A stretch of 64,000 nucleotides of DNA from Candidimonas nitroreducens. GTDB taxonomy: Bacteria > Pseudomonadota > Gammaproteobacteria > Burkholderiales > Burkholderiaceae_B. The notes beneath the pieces were generated by a model. That model searched no databases. It saw only the letters and a program-made list of their open reading frames with translations, and was not told the DNA's origin. This document shows, piece by piece, positions 9,228-28,239 of this stretch; the stretch's first letter is position 1; every line of letters begins with the position of its first letter. The stretch lies in assembly GCF_002209565.1 (NCBI RefSeq), contig NZ_NJIH01000004.1:493015-557014 (forward strand). Reading direction: 5' to 3'. The position numbers were made by a program, and so were the translations under genes.

Positions 9228-10587
9228 CGTTTCCGGCCCAGCCGTGCAAGGTATCGTCCCGAAACAGCGGCGTGCACCAGGAAAAGCCGCCATGGCAATC
9301 GACCATTGCCTTGAAGATCTCGGCCAGCCCCTCGTAGTCTTCGCCGCTGACCTCTATGCCCAGCGAGGCCAGCAGCTCCATGGGTGCGGAAACAAAGGCC
9401 GTGCGCAGACCGGGCTGCTGCCTGCACATGCGCAAGGCATCTTCCAGGCGCATGCCGCCGGATTGCCGGGCGGCGTCGTTCCAGGCCGAAGGCACCGGGG
9501 CGTCCAGGCGGGCGCCGGCATCCGGCACGGGCTGCCGCGCACCGGGCTGGGCGGCCCGCTGCGGCGGCTCGAAGGCAAGATCCAGGGGCGAGGACGCCTC
9601 GCCCAGCCTGTCCAGCAGGGATTCGAACTGGCCGATGACGGCGTCCCATTCACCCTGGCGCTGCTGGCGCAGCAGCCGCATGTCGCGGTACAGGGGTGTG
9701 GTGGCCGCATCCAGCCCCCAGCGCCAGCTGCAGGGCCGGCTCAGCAAATTCCAGACAGGGACGCCGAGCGCGCCTGCGATATGCGCCGGCGCGCTGTCTA
9801 TGCTGACCAGCAGGTCGAGCTCGGCGATGGCGCAGGCCAGATCGGCAACGTCGGCTATCTCGCGCAAGGGTTCGATGACGTCGGCCCAGGCATATTCGCG
9901 CAGTTCGTCGCCGGCTGAACCCCATTGCAGGCTCACCCATGAAATTTCGGGATGCGCGCGCACCGGGCCCTCGAATAAAGCCAAGGGCACGGATCTGAGT
10001 TCGGACGCCGCCCCCGCGGAGCGCGCCGACCAGTTCAGGCCCACGCGCAGCCGGCGCCGTTCCGATCCCCGCGCAGCGGGTGCGGGATCGACTATCTTCA
10101 GATAGGGTTGCCCGCCGGTCGGATCCGGATCCAGCGCCCCCATGCGCATCAGCGACACCTGCACCTTGGCGGGCTCGGCGCGCGCCTGCTCGGCACTGAC
10201 CAGCTCGGCCGGCAGCCCCTGCTGGCGCAACAGCCGATGCAATTCGGGGCGGCATTGCACTCGCACCCGGCCGAATTGCGCGGCGAGCTGCGGGACATAG
10301 CGCCACTGCTGGACGATGTCGCCTATGCCCTGGTCGGCCAGGATCAACAAGTCGCGCTCCTGAAGTTCGGGACGTATGGTGAATATCGTGGGCGCATGCT
10401 CGTTGTTGCGCCGGGCCAGGGAGCAAGGGCTGTTCACGTCCCACAGCATCGACTCGCGCTCGCCGGTGGACAGCCGCTCGATGTCCACGTCCAAGCACCA
10501 GGGCTGCTGCAGCGCAGGCGTCCGTATGCTTACGTGCAGGTCGCCGAGCGCCCAATGAAACGGTGTAATGGCAGGAGTCGGTTTCAT
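9214..10587 (-). CDS. GT9-like glycosyltransferase with an unassigned C-terminal domain
   Basis: 457 aa. Residues about 200-330 match the glycosyltransferase family 9/heptosyltransferase-like domain often found in TPR-glycosyltransferases: RVGLNWSARS, then LLVSIDSAPAHIAGALGVPVW, a sugar-nucleotide-binding pattern, then WRWGLD and GEWDAVIGQFESLL. Residues about 345-457 form an extra domain (starts near GGMRLEDALRMCRQQPG, ends GWAGNDAAS) that I do not recognise. The gene starts 132 bp after the megasynthase stop on the same strand with no clear terminator between, so it may belong to the biosynthetic operon and glycosylate the product; a cell-surface role is also possible. Confidence 0.65.
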   Translation of the reverse strand: MKPTPAITPFHWALGDLHVSIRTPALQQPWCLDVDIERLSTGERESMLWDVNSPCSLARRNNEHAPTIFTIRPELQERDLLILADQGIGDIVQQWRYVPQLAAQFGRVRVQCRPELHRLLRQQGLPAELVSAEQARAEPAKVQVSLMRMGALDPDPTGGQPYLKIVDPAPAARGSERRRLRVGLNWSARSAGAASELRSVPLALFEGPVRAHPEISWVSLQWGSAGDELREYAWADVIEPLREIADVADLACAIAELDLLVSIDSAPAHIAGALGVPVWNLLSRPCSWRWGLDAATTPLYRDMRLLRQQRQGEWDAVIGQFESLLDRLGEASSPLDLAFEPPQRAAQPGARQPVPDAGARLDAPVPSAWNDAARQSGGMRLEDALRMCRQQPGLRTAFVSAPMELLASLGIEVSGEDYEGLAEIFKAMVDCHGGFSWCTPLFRDDTLHGWAGNDAAS

Positions 10588-10719
10588 GATACGGCGGGGT
10601 AAAGGCTGACGCAGGACGGGCGGGCTCGGGCCGGATCGGCCTGGCGCGGCCCCGGGACAGGCGCAAAGCTGCCCGCATAAAGGGCAAAAACACGCCGGCG
10701 CGGGTACGCGGGCAAGGGC

Positions 10720-20327
<9,608 letters not shown>

Positions 20328-20331
<4 letters not shown>

Positions 20332-22463
20332 GCCTCGCCCCGCTCGATGGAACTGAGTATATCGTCGAGGTCGCTTCCCGGCGCCGGCGCTGCGGACGGC
20401 GGCGGCACCGATACGGGTGGTGCCGCCGCGGCGCCGCTGCCCGCGACGTGCGCCACCAGGCGCGCAATGGTCGGGTGATCGTAGGCAATCGTCTCGGGCA
20501 GTTCGGTGCCTATGTGCTCGCCCAGGGCCAGGGCAAGCTCGGTGGAACCGATGGAATCCAGGCCCATCTCGGCAAAGCCGTGGCCGGCCTCTATGGTTAG
20601 AGCGGGCAGATTGAGGCGCTGCGCCAGCCAGCCGGTCAGCCACACGGTCAGCGCCGGGGCCTCGGCGGGGCCGCGGCCGCTCTGGGCCGTGCCGGCCGTG
20701 GCATGGGCTTCCGGGGCTTGCGGCCGCGCCCATTGCGCGATCACCGGCAGGCTGCCGTCCAGGTAGGCGCGGCGGTTGGCCAGCCGCTGGATCTTGCCGC
20801 TGGAAGTGCGCAGCACCGAGCCCGGCGGCACCAGCACCACGCGCGCCAGCGGCAATTCCAGGTTCTGCCACACCGACTCGACAATGGCATGGAATATGGG
20901 TTCGGGCGCATCGCCGCGATGCGAACGCTCGAGTTCCTGCACCAGCACGACTTGCTCGCGCCCGCCGGGCTCGGCGGCGCCGTCCACGGAAAAGGCCGCG
21001 CCATTGTCGCGCCGCAGCGCCGCGTGGGAACTCTGGGCGGCGCGCTCGATATCGTGCGGATAGAAATTGGCGCCGCCCAGGATGATCAGGTCTTTGATGC
21101 GGCCGGTGACGAAAACCTCGCCGTCCACCAGCGCGCCCAGGTCGCCGGTGCGCAGGAACGGGCCGGCCTCGGGTTCGCCGGCGATGACGGCGCCGAAGGT
21201 GTCGACGGTTTCCTGGGGCCGGCGCCAATAGCCGCCGGCGATGGTCGGCCCGCCGACCCAGATCTCGCCGACCCGGTCGGGCGCGCAGCGCCGGCCCGTT
21301 TCGGGGTCGACGATGGCCACCGGCACGTCGGGCAGCGCCTTGCCGCTGCCGGGCATGATGCGGCCGTTGGGCGCGCCGGGCTGCAGCACCTGTACGCCGC
21401 CCTCGGCCAGTACGTCGACATCGAAGCAGCTGAGCACCGGCGGTTCACCCACCGGGTTGGCCGTGACCGCCAGCGTGCTTTCGGCCAGGCCGTAGGCCGG
21501 GCAGAAGGCCTCGCGACGGAAGCCGTGCGGGGCGTAAGCCTCGCAAAACTGATCCATGACGGCAGGGTTGATGGGCTCGGCCGCGTTCATGGTCATGGCC
21601 ACGCTGCTCAGGTCGAGGCCGGCACGGTCTTCGGACGCGATGCGGCGCACGCACAGATCATAGGCGAAGCTGGGAGCGGCCGAATGCGTGCCGCGATAGC
21701 GCGTCAGCGCCGTCAGCCACAACAGCGGCTTCTGCAGGAACGCATTGGGCGCCATCTGCACCGAGGCGCAGCCCGAGTACAGCGGCTGCAGCAGGCCGAA
21801 AATCAGGCCCAGGTCGTGGAAAGCCGGCAGCCAGCTCACCATGGCGGACTCGGGCCCCAGCGCCCATACAGCCTGCATGCGGGCCAGATCCTGGATCAGG
21901 TTGCCGTGGCCGACCCGCACGCCCTTGGGCAGCGCCGTCGAGCCCGAGGTGTACTGCAGGAAGGCGACATCGTCGGCGGCGATCGCCGCCGGAGCCAGCG
22001 ATGGTTCGTCGGCCAGATCGTCCACCGGCACCCAGTCGAGCGCACCGAGCTGCTCGCTGGCCTGGCGCCACTCCGCGATGGAGCCCATCTGGTCGGCGCT
22101 GGTAAGCGCCACCCGCGCGCCGGAGTCGGAGGCCACGGCCACCAGGCGCTCGATCAGCCGATTGCGGCGCGGCGGGTTGATGGGCGTGGCCAGGCGGCCG
22201 CTCCACAGACACCCCATGAAGGCCGACAGAAACTCGGGGCCGGCCTGGAACACCAGCAGCACCGGTTCGCCGGGACGCGTGTCGCGCAGCAGCCGCGCCG
22301 CAATGGCTCGGGCGCGGGCCGCCAGCTCGGGGGCACGCCAGCGGCACTGCTCTGCGCCCTGGCTGTCGAGAAAGGTGAACGACCAGCGATCACCTGACGC
22401 GGCGGCACGCTGTTCGAGTATGTGCGGTAGAAAAACGGAAGCCGCGGGGACGCTTTCTCGCAT
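20328..22463 (-). CDS. Fatty acyl-AMP ligase with C-terminal acyl carrier protein (loading module)
   Basis: A 711-aa FAAL-ACP didomain that activates a fatty acid as acyl-AMP and loads it on its own carrier. The adenylation core shows YTSGSTALPKGVRVGHGN, PAYGLAEST and TGDLGALVDG (family residues), and there is a carrier serine in GLDSIGSTE (about 637). The start at 22463 is chosen because AGGAG lies 8 nt upstream; ATGs at 22487 and 22529 lack a good ribosome binding site. It is translationally coupled to the PKS-NRPS. In iturin-, puwainaphycin- and microginin-type pathways this protein type sets the lipid tail. Chain length cannot be predicted by eye. Confidence 0.93.
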
Positions 22464-22499
22464 CAGGAACGCTCCTAACTGTTTCATACATTCAACACG

Positions 22500-22518
22500 G
22501 CGGCTGCGCCGCAGCCGC
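22500..22518 (-). terminator. GC hairpin between the ABC exporter and FAAL genes
   Basis: An 8-bp perfect inverted repeat (GCGGCTGC / GCAGCCGC) with a 3-base loop lies 36 bp upstream of the FAAL start codon. No T-tract follows on the leftward transcript, so it is more likely an attenuating or mRNA-stabilising hairpin within the operon than a full terminator. The 156-bp spacer it sits in is the largest gap between the exporter and FAAL-PKS genes. Confidence 0.35.
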
Positions 22519-22619
22519 GGCGCCATCATGCCCTGCCGGTGCGACGCACGGCCCGGTGCCGTGCGCCTTGCGGATGCCGCGGAGGGTCGCAGCGGCCGCG
22601 GCGCAAGCGCCAGTCCGCT

Positions 22620-25448
22620 TCAGACCGACGGCCCCGCGGCGTCTGCGGTGGCGCGCGGCGCGGCGCCTCGCTGCTTGCTGGCCAGGCGGCGCCCGATCAG
22701 TTCCTCGAGCTTGGCATCGAGCCGCCGATCGAGCGTGGCCACGATTTCTTTCTCGAGCTCGGACTGCTCGTCGGCGGTACGGTGCAGATCGGCCACATGG
22801 CGCAGATCCTGGCGGCTGAGCGACAGCAGCATGCAGGGCAGGCGCGTGCGGCAGGTGGTGGGGTTCGGCACACCCTCGAGCAGCGCGAATTCGCCGAAGA
22901 AGTCGCCGACTTCGAGGATCTCCATGGTCAGCGAAGTGCCGTCGCCCAGCAGTACCGAGCTTTCGACCATGCCGCGGGCCAGGATGTAGAAGCGCCCGGT
23001 GGTGGTGCCTTCGACGGTAAGCACGGTATCGGCGGGCACCTCTTCGACGCGCAGCATGTGGCGTATGCCTTCCAGGTCTTCTTGCGGCACGGAGGCGAAC
23101 AGCGGAATCTTGCGCAGGCGCTCGACGCTGATGTCGACATCCTGGCCCGAACTGTCGATGGAAATGTCGGCCTGTTTTTCCCACATGCCTGCATACACGC
23201 CGTGCAGCGCCAGGAGTTCTTCGTGAGTGCCCTGCTCGACCAGCCGGCCTTCGCGGAACACGCAGATCATGTCCATGTCGGGGCAGGAATTGAGCCGGTG
23301 CGTCACCGAGAACATCATGCGCTTGGAGCTGATCTTGGCCAGTGTCTCGTTGATGGCCGCCTCTGCCTCGGCGTCCAGCGCGGAAGTGGCCTCATCGAGC
23401 AGCAGGATCTGCGGGTCGTGCAGCAGCGCGCGGGCGATGACGATGCGCTGGCGCTGGCCGCCCGACAGCAGCTTGCCGCCCTCGCCCACCTCGGTGTCGT
23501 AGCCGTTGGGCAGGGTGGTGATGAAGTCGTGGATCTCGGCGTCGCGCGCGGCCTGCTCGATTTCGGCATCGGTGGCGCCCAGGCGGCCGATGCCGATGTT
23601 GTAGCGGATCGAGCCCTCGAACAGCGTGGTGTCCTGGTTGACCACCGCCATCAGCGCACGCAGCGTGCGGTTGTCGACATCGCGTATGTCGGTATTGTTG
23701 AGCAGAATCGTGCCCTTCAGGGCATCGTAGTTGCGCGACAGCAGATTGATGACCGTGCTCTTGCCCGATCCCGACGGCCCCACCAGCGCCACGCGGCGCG
23801 GTACCTGGGTCTCGAGTGTGATGTCGTCCAGATTCAGCCTTTCGCCCGTATAGCTGAAGGAAACATCCTGGAAAGCCACCCGCGACAGCGGCAGGTCGGG
23901 CTCGGCCGCGCGCTCGGCATCCGGCGCGTCGGCCGGACGCGCCAGCAGCGACTCGATGCGCTGCCAGCTGCCCACCGCCTGGATGGCCGTCGGCAGCAGC
24001 GAGGCGATGCCGCCGGCCGAGCCGCCTATGGCCAGCAGCAAGCCGATATACGCCACCACCACGCCGCCCGAGACGGTGCCGGTCAGCGACAGGGCGGCGC
24101 CCAGGCCGATGATGCCCAGCTGCGCCGCGCTGATGCAGAACACTGTGGCGCGGCTGGTGAGCTCGCCCATCAGGTACTGGCGGTAGCTAGTCTTGTAGAT
24201 CGTGTCGGCCTGTTCGTTGAACAGGCCGCGCCGATGTTCGCCGATGTCCAGGGTGCGGATCACGGGCAGCAGTTGGGCGGTTTCTTTGATGAAGCCGGCA
24301 AACTTGCCGTCCTCGACCTTGCGGTCGTAGGCGGCCTTGACCGCGAAGCGCGCCACTTGGCGCGGCGCCCAGAAGGCGATGGCCAGCAGCGACACAGTGG
24401 CCAGTGCCATGCGCCAGTCCAGATCCACCGCGGTGACGATCGAGCCCAGCATCAGGAACACCTTGCCGACGATGCCGGCCACGGAACGCACCACCGCGTT
24501 CTCGACGATGAACATATCGGTCGAGAAAATAGAAACGATGTCGCCGCTCTTGAAGCGGTTCAGGGTGCGTGAGGACAGCAGCAGCAGTTTGTCGAACACC
24601 TGGCGCCGCACATCGCCCATCGCCCTGGGCCCCAGGGCCGAGACGCTGAAGTCTATGGCCAGCCCGGCCGAGGCGGTGACCAGAAAACCGCCTATCAGGT
24701 AGGCCAGCGTGCGCCATATGACGCCGGCATTGTGCGGCGTGATGCCGTCGTCGAACAGTTGATGCAGCCACAGCGGCATGAAGGCGGCATACAGGGTCTG
24801 GATCAGGATGCCCACCACCAGCATGGTGGAGTGAAAGCGATAAGGCCGCAGCAGCCCTGCCGTCCAGCGCATGAATGGCAGCACGCCGCGCATCGGCGGC
24901 TCATGCGACAGGGTTTCGCTCCATTGCAGCTCTATCATCGCCAAGGACTTGCCGGTGGTATCGAGGCAGACCTGGCCGACGGGCGCGCCGGGCCGCAAGG
25001 CGCGGGCGAAATCCTGCAGAGTGGCCGCGCCGTAGGCATCCAGCAGGAAGCGTACGAAAGCGCCGGCGCGCGCCGCGTCGCGCGGCTCGGGAGCATGGAC
25101 GGCCAGGCGCTGCGTCAGGCCCGAGAGATCGCTGACGTCCTCGATATCGAGCAAGAAATTCTTGGCGTCGAGGTTGTCGCCGACCAGGTACAGCACGCCC
25201 ACAGCGATCAGGCCCGGCGCCGGCCGCGAGCAGCCCAGCCGTTCGGTCAGCAGATGTTCGACCAGGCTCAGCCCCGGGTCTTTGCCGGGCTGCGAGCGGG
25301 CCTCGGCCTGAGCCGCGCCGACCAGGCTTGCAGCCCCCGCCGCGGCGTCGATGCCAAGCAATTCAGACGCCGCCCGCTCGATACGCTGCAGCCGCCGAGC
25401 CGGAGAATTGAACCGCCCCCGCAAGAGTTCACACAGTTGCCGTTTCAC
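22620..25448 (-). CDS. ABC exporter with C-terminal cyclic-nucleotide-binding-like domain
   Basis: A 942-aa fused permease-ATPase, probably exporting the lipopeptide across the inner membrane. The transmembrane domain is at about 205-490. The ATPase has Walker [10 protein letters not shown] (about 558), signature LSGGQRQR (about 662) and Walker [10 protein letters not shown] (about 684). The tail (about 780-890) has a cNMP-binding-type beta roll ([12 protein letters not shown]), with PTTCR in place of the usual RxA phosphate-cassette end, so nucleotide binding is unsure. The roughly 190-aa N-terminal part ([21 protein letters not shown]) resembles the C-terminal end of peptidase-MA-type domains but has no HExxH. 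The start codon is GTG, with GAGG 6 nt upstream. Confidence 0.9.
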   Translation of the reverse strand: MKRQLCELLRGRFNSPARRLQRIERAASELLGIDAAAGAASLVGAAQAEARSQPGKDPGLSLVEHLLTERLGCSRPAPGLIAVGVLYLVGDNLDAKNFLLDIEDVSDLSGLTQRLAVHAPEPRDAARAGAFVRFLLDAYGAATLQDFARALRPGAPVGQVCLDTTGKSLAMIELQWSETLSHEPPMRGVLPFMRWTAGLLRPYRFHSTMLVVGILIQTLYAAFMPLWLHQLFDDGITPHNAGVIWRTLAYLIGGFLVTASAGLAIDFSVSALGPRAMGDVRRQVFDKLLLLSSRTLNRFKSGDIVSIFSTDMFIVENAVVRSVAGIVGKVFLMLGSIVTAVDLDWRMALATVSLLAIAFWAPRQVARFAVKAAYDRKVEDGKFAGFIKETAQLLPVIRTLDIGEHRRGLFNEQADTIYKTSYRQYLMGELTSRATVFCISAAQLGIIGLGAALSLTGTVSGGVVVAYIGLLLAIGGSAGGIASLLPTAIQAVGSWQRIESLLARPADAPDAERAAEPDLPLSRVAFQDVSFSYTGERLNLDDITLETQVPRRVALVGPSGSGKSTVINLLSRNYDALKGTILLNNTDIRDVDNRTLRALMAVVNQDTTLFEGSIRYNIGIGRLGATDAEIEQAARDAEIHDFITTLPNGYDTEVGEGGKLLSGGQRQRIVIARALLHDPQILLLDEATSALDAEAEAAINETLAKISSKRMMFSVTHRLNSCPDMDMICVFREGRLVEQGTHEELLALHGVYAGMWEKQADISIDSSGQDVDISVERLRKIPLFASVPQEDLEGIRHMLRVEEVPADTVLTVEGTTTGRFYILARGMVESSVLLGDGTSLTMEILEVGDFFGEFALLEGVPNPTTCRTRLPCMLLSLSRQDLRHVADLHRTADEQSELEKEIVATLDRRLDAKLEELIGRRLASKQRGAAPRATADAAGPSV

Positions 25449-25603
25449 ATCGAACCTCGCTGATGAGGGTTATGCGGGATTGCAATCGAAAGAAAGATGG
25501 TCGAGCCGCGTGCCTTGGCGTACTACTCGTAGCGCCTGCGGCCGCGCGCCGGACTCTCTTTCGGTCGCGATCCCATGGGTTGTAGTGTCGGATCCATCGA
25601 CGT

Positions 25604-26413
25604 TCAGGCATGCGCCGCCAGCGGCGACTCGCGGCCATGCCCTGCCGATTGAAGAAGAATGCGGGCCGTCGCAGCCGGCTGCGAGGCCCACGGGAAATGC
25701 CCCGCGCCCAGCGGCAGGATGCGAAACGGCCCGCGGGTCGTTTGCGCCCACGCCGCCAGCTCGTCCGGCGAAACCGAGGAATCTTGCGTCAATTGCAGGG
25801 CATCGACCGGTACGGGCAAAAGATCTTGGTGCGCGTGGCGGTAGGTGTCGCAGGCCTCGAGGTCGGCGCGCAGGGCCACTTGCGCGAGATCGAGCCATTC
25901 GAAGTCGTCGCCCGGCGCGCTGCCATAGCGGGCCTCGAGTTCGGCGCGCAGCCTGGACAGCGGCAGCCGATGCAAAGGGGCTTCGGTGCAGCTCAGGCAC
26001 GGCGAACGGAACCCGGACACGACCAGGCGCTCTGGCGGTACCGAAGCCTGGGCCAGACGCCTTGCCGTCTCGTAGGCCAGCAGGGCGCCGTAGCTGTTGC
26101 CGACCAGGATCAGGCGAGTCCGCGCCGGCGCGCCCAGAGCCAGCCATGAGGCCGCCACAGCGTCGGCGGCGGCGGCGCAGCGCCGCGGCGGCACGCCATC
26201 GTCGAGGCCGCCGCCGCGCGGCAGCGCCAGCACCGCCACGCCCACATGCCGGGGCAGTTCAGCAGCCAGCCGCACGATGGACAGCGGCGATCCGCCCGCA
26301 TGCGGAAAAAAGACGAACGACGGCTGCCCGGGTTCCGCAGGCCGCAGATTCAGTATCCACGAGGAGCTCGAAATGCCGGGATCGTGCAAAGGGGCGCCTA
26401 CCGCTGAAAACAT
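25604..26413 (-). CDS. Type II thioesterase of the PKS/NRPS locus
   Basis: A 269-aa alpha/beta hydrolase of the external (type II) thioesterase family, which clears mis-primed carrier domains and may assist release. Motifs: FFPHAGGSPLS at the N terminus, catalytic serine in GNSYGA (about 104), and histidine in GAGHFPWA near the C terminus. It is the first gene of the leftward operon, 155 bp ahead of the exporter, and diverges from the PhyH gene across an AT-rich control region. The start at 26413 fits the family; an ATG at 26449 would add 12 hydrophobic residues. Neither has a strong ribosome binding site. Confidence 0.88.
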   Translation of the reverse strand: MFSAVGAPLHDPGISSSSWILNLRPAEPGQPSFVFFPHAGGSPLSIVRLAAELPRHVGVAVLALPRGGGLDDGVPPRRCAAAADAVAASWLALGAPARTRLILVGNSYGALLAYETARRLAQASVPPERLVVSGFRSPCLSCTEAPLHRLPLSRLRAELEARYGSAPGDDFEWLDLAQVALRADLEACDTYRHAHQDLLPVPVDALQLTQDSSVSPDELAAWAQTTRGPFRILPLGAGHFPWASQPAATARILLQSAGHGRESPLAAHA

Positions 26414-26595
26414 GACGTAAGAGTTGACCAAACAGGTTATTATTAACATGTTGTATCAATTGGGACATATCTTAGCAGTTGACGTAGCATTTTTGTATTT
26501 CTATTTATAGTTGCGGCACCTGGCCGCGCACCCGCTGCGGCGCCTTCCGCCTACAGGCATCGCATCGGTTCCGCCAGCGCACCAAAGGATCGGAA
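26414..26595. promoter_or_regulatory. Divergent AT-rich control region of the PKS/NRPS locus
   Basis: This 182-bp stretch separates the leftward operon (thioesterase first) from the rightward operon (PhyH first). Bases about 26430-26515 are strikingly AT-rich against a GC-rich background. A clear rightward promoter is listed separately. For the leftward direction I see AT-rich blocks (TTAATAATAA on the minus strand near 26440) but no unambiguous -35/-10 pair. No gene is visible in it. Confidence 0.6.
26479..26507 (+). promoter_or_regulatory. Sigma70-type promoter of the rightward biosynthetic operon
   Basis: TTGACG (26479-26484) and TATTTA (26502-26507) are separated by exactly 17 bp. Transcription would start near 26514, leaving a leader of about 80 nt before the PhyH start codon at 26596. 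Confidence 0.55.
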
Positions 26596-27447
26596 ATGGA
26601 AGATTTCGTCGAACGTTTCGAAGCCGACGGCGCCATATGCCTACGCGGCGCCATAGATGCAAAACAGCTCGAACTGCTGCGGCTCGGAATCGAGCGCAAC
26701 GTGTCCAGCCCCAGCCCGTTCTTCCGCAACCTGGGCGGCGAAAACGGCGGCTTTCTGTCCGACATGTGGTCGCGCCGCTACATCCCCGAATTCCAGCGAT
26801 TCTGCATGGAATCGCCCGCGGCCTCGATCGCCGCGCGCGCCATGCGCACCGATCGCGTGCGCCTGGCACAAGACACCTGGTTCATGAAACGCCCCGGCAG
26901 CGCCGAGCGTACGCCCTGGCACCACGACACCGTGGTCGACGGGCCCTTTTGCTCGCTGTGGGTGGCGCTGGATCCCACCCCGCGCGCCGCCACGCTGGAA
27001 TTCGTGCGCGGCTCGCACGCCTGGGGCAAGGCGCTGATGCCCAAGTCGTTCTTCGAAGCGCCTACCGCCGACACACCGGCGGTCGATCGCTTCTACACCG
27101 AATTCCACGGCGACCAGTCGCGCCGCGACGCCCAGGAATTCGGCGAAATCCCCGACATCGAGGCCGATCGCAGCGCCTACGACATCATCGGCTGGGACAT
27201 GCAGCCCGGCGACTGCGTGCTGTTCGACGCGCGCACCATCCATGGCGCTCCGGGCAACAGCTTCGGGCACTGCATGCGCCGTTTCGTCACGCGCTGGGTC
27301 ACCGACGCTTCGGTCGTGGCGCGCCACGGCCAAGAAATGATCGACGCCCTGGCCGGCGCCGGGCTGGACATCAGCCTACGCATCGGCGGCCCCATACGCG
27401 GCGACATGTTCCCCGAATTCGGCCCGTCCGGCATGCGGGCCGCCTAA
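26596..27447 (+). CDS. Phytanoyl-CoA dioxygenase (PhyH) family Fe(II)/2-oxoglutarate hydroxylase
   Basis: A 283-aa non-haem iron oxygenase. The facial triad is visible as HHD in TPWHHDTVVDG (about 111-113) and a distal histidine in DARTIHGAPGN (about 215), followed by the 2-oxoglutarate-binding arginine in MRRFVTRW (about 231). Family members in NRPS clusters hydroxylate amino acid side chains or acyl chains, free or carrier-bound. As the first gene of the NRPS-encoding operon it is a probable tailoring enzyme, for example hydroxylating a beta-amino fatty acid or an amino acid residue. The substrate cannot be read from sequence. Confidence 0.9.
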   Translation: MEDFVERFEADGAICLRGAIDAKQLELLRLGIERNVSSPSPFFRNLGGENGGFLSDMWSRRYIPEFQRFCMESPAASIAARAMRTDRVRLAQDTWFMKRPGSAERTPWHHDTVVDGPFCSLWVALDPTPRAATLEFVRGSHAWGKALMPKSFFEAPTADTPAVDRFYTEFHGDQSRRDAQEFGEIPDIEADRSAYDIIGWDMQPGDCVLFDARTIHGAPGNSFGHCMRRFVTRWVTDASVVARHGQEMIDALAGAGLDISLRIGGPIRGDMFPEFGPSGMRAA

Positions 27448-27453
27448 GCCCCA

Positions 27454-27465
27454 ATGTATATACAT
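27454..27465. promoter_or_regulatory. 12-bp perfect palindrome downstream of the PhyH gene
   Basis: ATGTATATACAT is a perfect palindrome 7 bp after the PhyH stop codon, at the start of a 241-bp AT-rich spacer. It resembles operator half-sites with a TGTATACA core used by several FCD-type GntR regulators, and a related TTGTATACAT occurs at 28078-28087. Regulatory meaning is inferred. Confidence 0.35.
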
Positions 27466-27552
27466 CATATATCCATACAGAAGCCTCGGCCTGTCTTGCG
27501 GGATACATTTTTTCTTATGGCTGTAACCATCATATAGGTAATATGTCGAATA

Positions 27553-27582
27553 TTGACATCATTTAGAACCGCAGCATAAACT
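27553..27582 (+). promoter_or_regulatory. Promoter ahead of the ABM-like gene
   Basis: TTGACA (27553-27558, consensus) and TAAACT (27577-27582) are separated by 18 bp, giving a start near 27589 and a leader of about 100 nt before the gene at 27689. The rest of the 241-bp spacer 27448-27688 is AT-rich, with the palindrome described above and no visible gene. Confidence 0.55.
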
Positions 27583-27688
27583 GCGCCTGTGAAGGAGGCC
27601 GCGCACGAGACAAACGACACACCTATCGCCCCTCACCTGTAAGTTCCGCAAATCCATTCCCCCCTCCTAGATAACCAAGGAATTCATC

Positions 27689-28015
27689 ATGGCCGATATG
27701 TTCTTGACCATCACCCGCGCCAACATCAAGGCAGGCAGCGAAAAAGACGCCCGCGCACTACTCGAAAAATCCCTGCTGCCCAGCGACGGTTCCAAGCCCA
27801 GCGATCACGTTCCCGGGCTCATCGGCTTCGGCTTGATGCGCTCCAAGAAAGACCCCTCCATGTTCGGCCTGGCCACCGTCTGGAAAGACGAGGCGTCCTT
27901 CGATGCACTGGCCAAGAACCCCAACGCCAAGACCGGCGGCCATTGGGTCGAGAAGTTCATGAACTTCACCAACGGCGACGTCAAGGGCGAAGGCTTCTAC
28001 ATCGAAAGCCTGTAA
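27689..28015 (+). CDS. Small ABM-like (dimeric alpha/beta-barrel) protein
   Basis: 108 aa with the layout of the antibiotic-biosynthesis-monooxygenase ferredoxin-like fold: an N-terminal strand (MFLTITRANIKAGSE), a helix (DARALLEKSL), a central strand pair (GLIGFGLMRS, MFGLATVWKD) and a helix with EASFDALAKNPN. Such proteins act as small oxygenases or as cofactor-less helpers in polyketide pathways. The ribosome binding site AAGGA is 7 nt upstream. It has its own promoter, sits between the PhyH gene and the NRPS genes, and is followed by a strong hairpin. Membership of the ABM family is judged by pattern, not by conserved catalytic residues. Confidence 0.65.
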   Translation: MADMFLTITRANIKAGSEKDARALLEKSLLPSDGSKPSDHVPGLIGFGLMRSKKDPSMFGLATVWKDEASFDALAKNPNAKTGGHWVEKFMNFTNGDVKGEGFYIESL

Positions 28016-28041
28016 GCTCGGCGCATAGTTGCGCTCGTGGC

Positions 28042-28061
28042 CCCGCCTGCACGCAGGCGGG
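28042..28061 (+). terminator. Strong GC hairpin after the ABM-like gene
   Basis: CCCGCCTGC and GCAGGCGGG form 9-bp perfect arms, 26 bp after the stop codon. No T-run follows directly (the next AT-rich run starts about 12 nt later), so it may reduce rather than stop read-through into the NRPS genes. The 28062-28239 remainder is AT-rich at its start, with TTGTATACAT at 28078-28087; I see no clear promoter pair there. Confidence 0.5.
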
Positions 28062-28239
28062 CAGCCGCGACAAAAGTTTGTATACATAACGTAGATACTG
28101 TAGTTCTCTCCACCGCAGCTCCCTCCACATGACGGGCCGGGCCGGTTTGCAGGCATGTCGTCCACCACGGCCTCGAACTCGCCACCAGCGTAGCCAGGAT
28201 CCGGCCTTGACCGTTGCGCCGCAGATTCCGGACACGCTC

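Noticed and set aside
20332..21228. Open frame extending the PKS-NRPS upstream by about 300 codons
   Set aside because: The extension is Arg/Pro/Gly-rich, has no domain, and lies wholly inside the FAAL-ACP gene in another frame; the ATGA overlap at 20328-20331 marks the real start.
26484..28095. Short ACGTAG motif shared by the two biosynthetic spacers and the Rieske spacer
   Set aside because: A six-base match in AT-rich sequence occurs readily by chance and has no symmetry.
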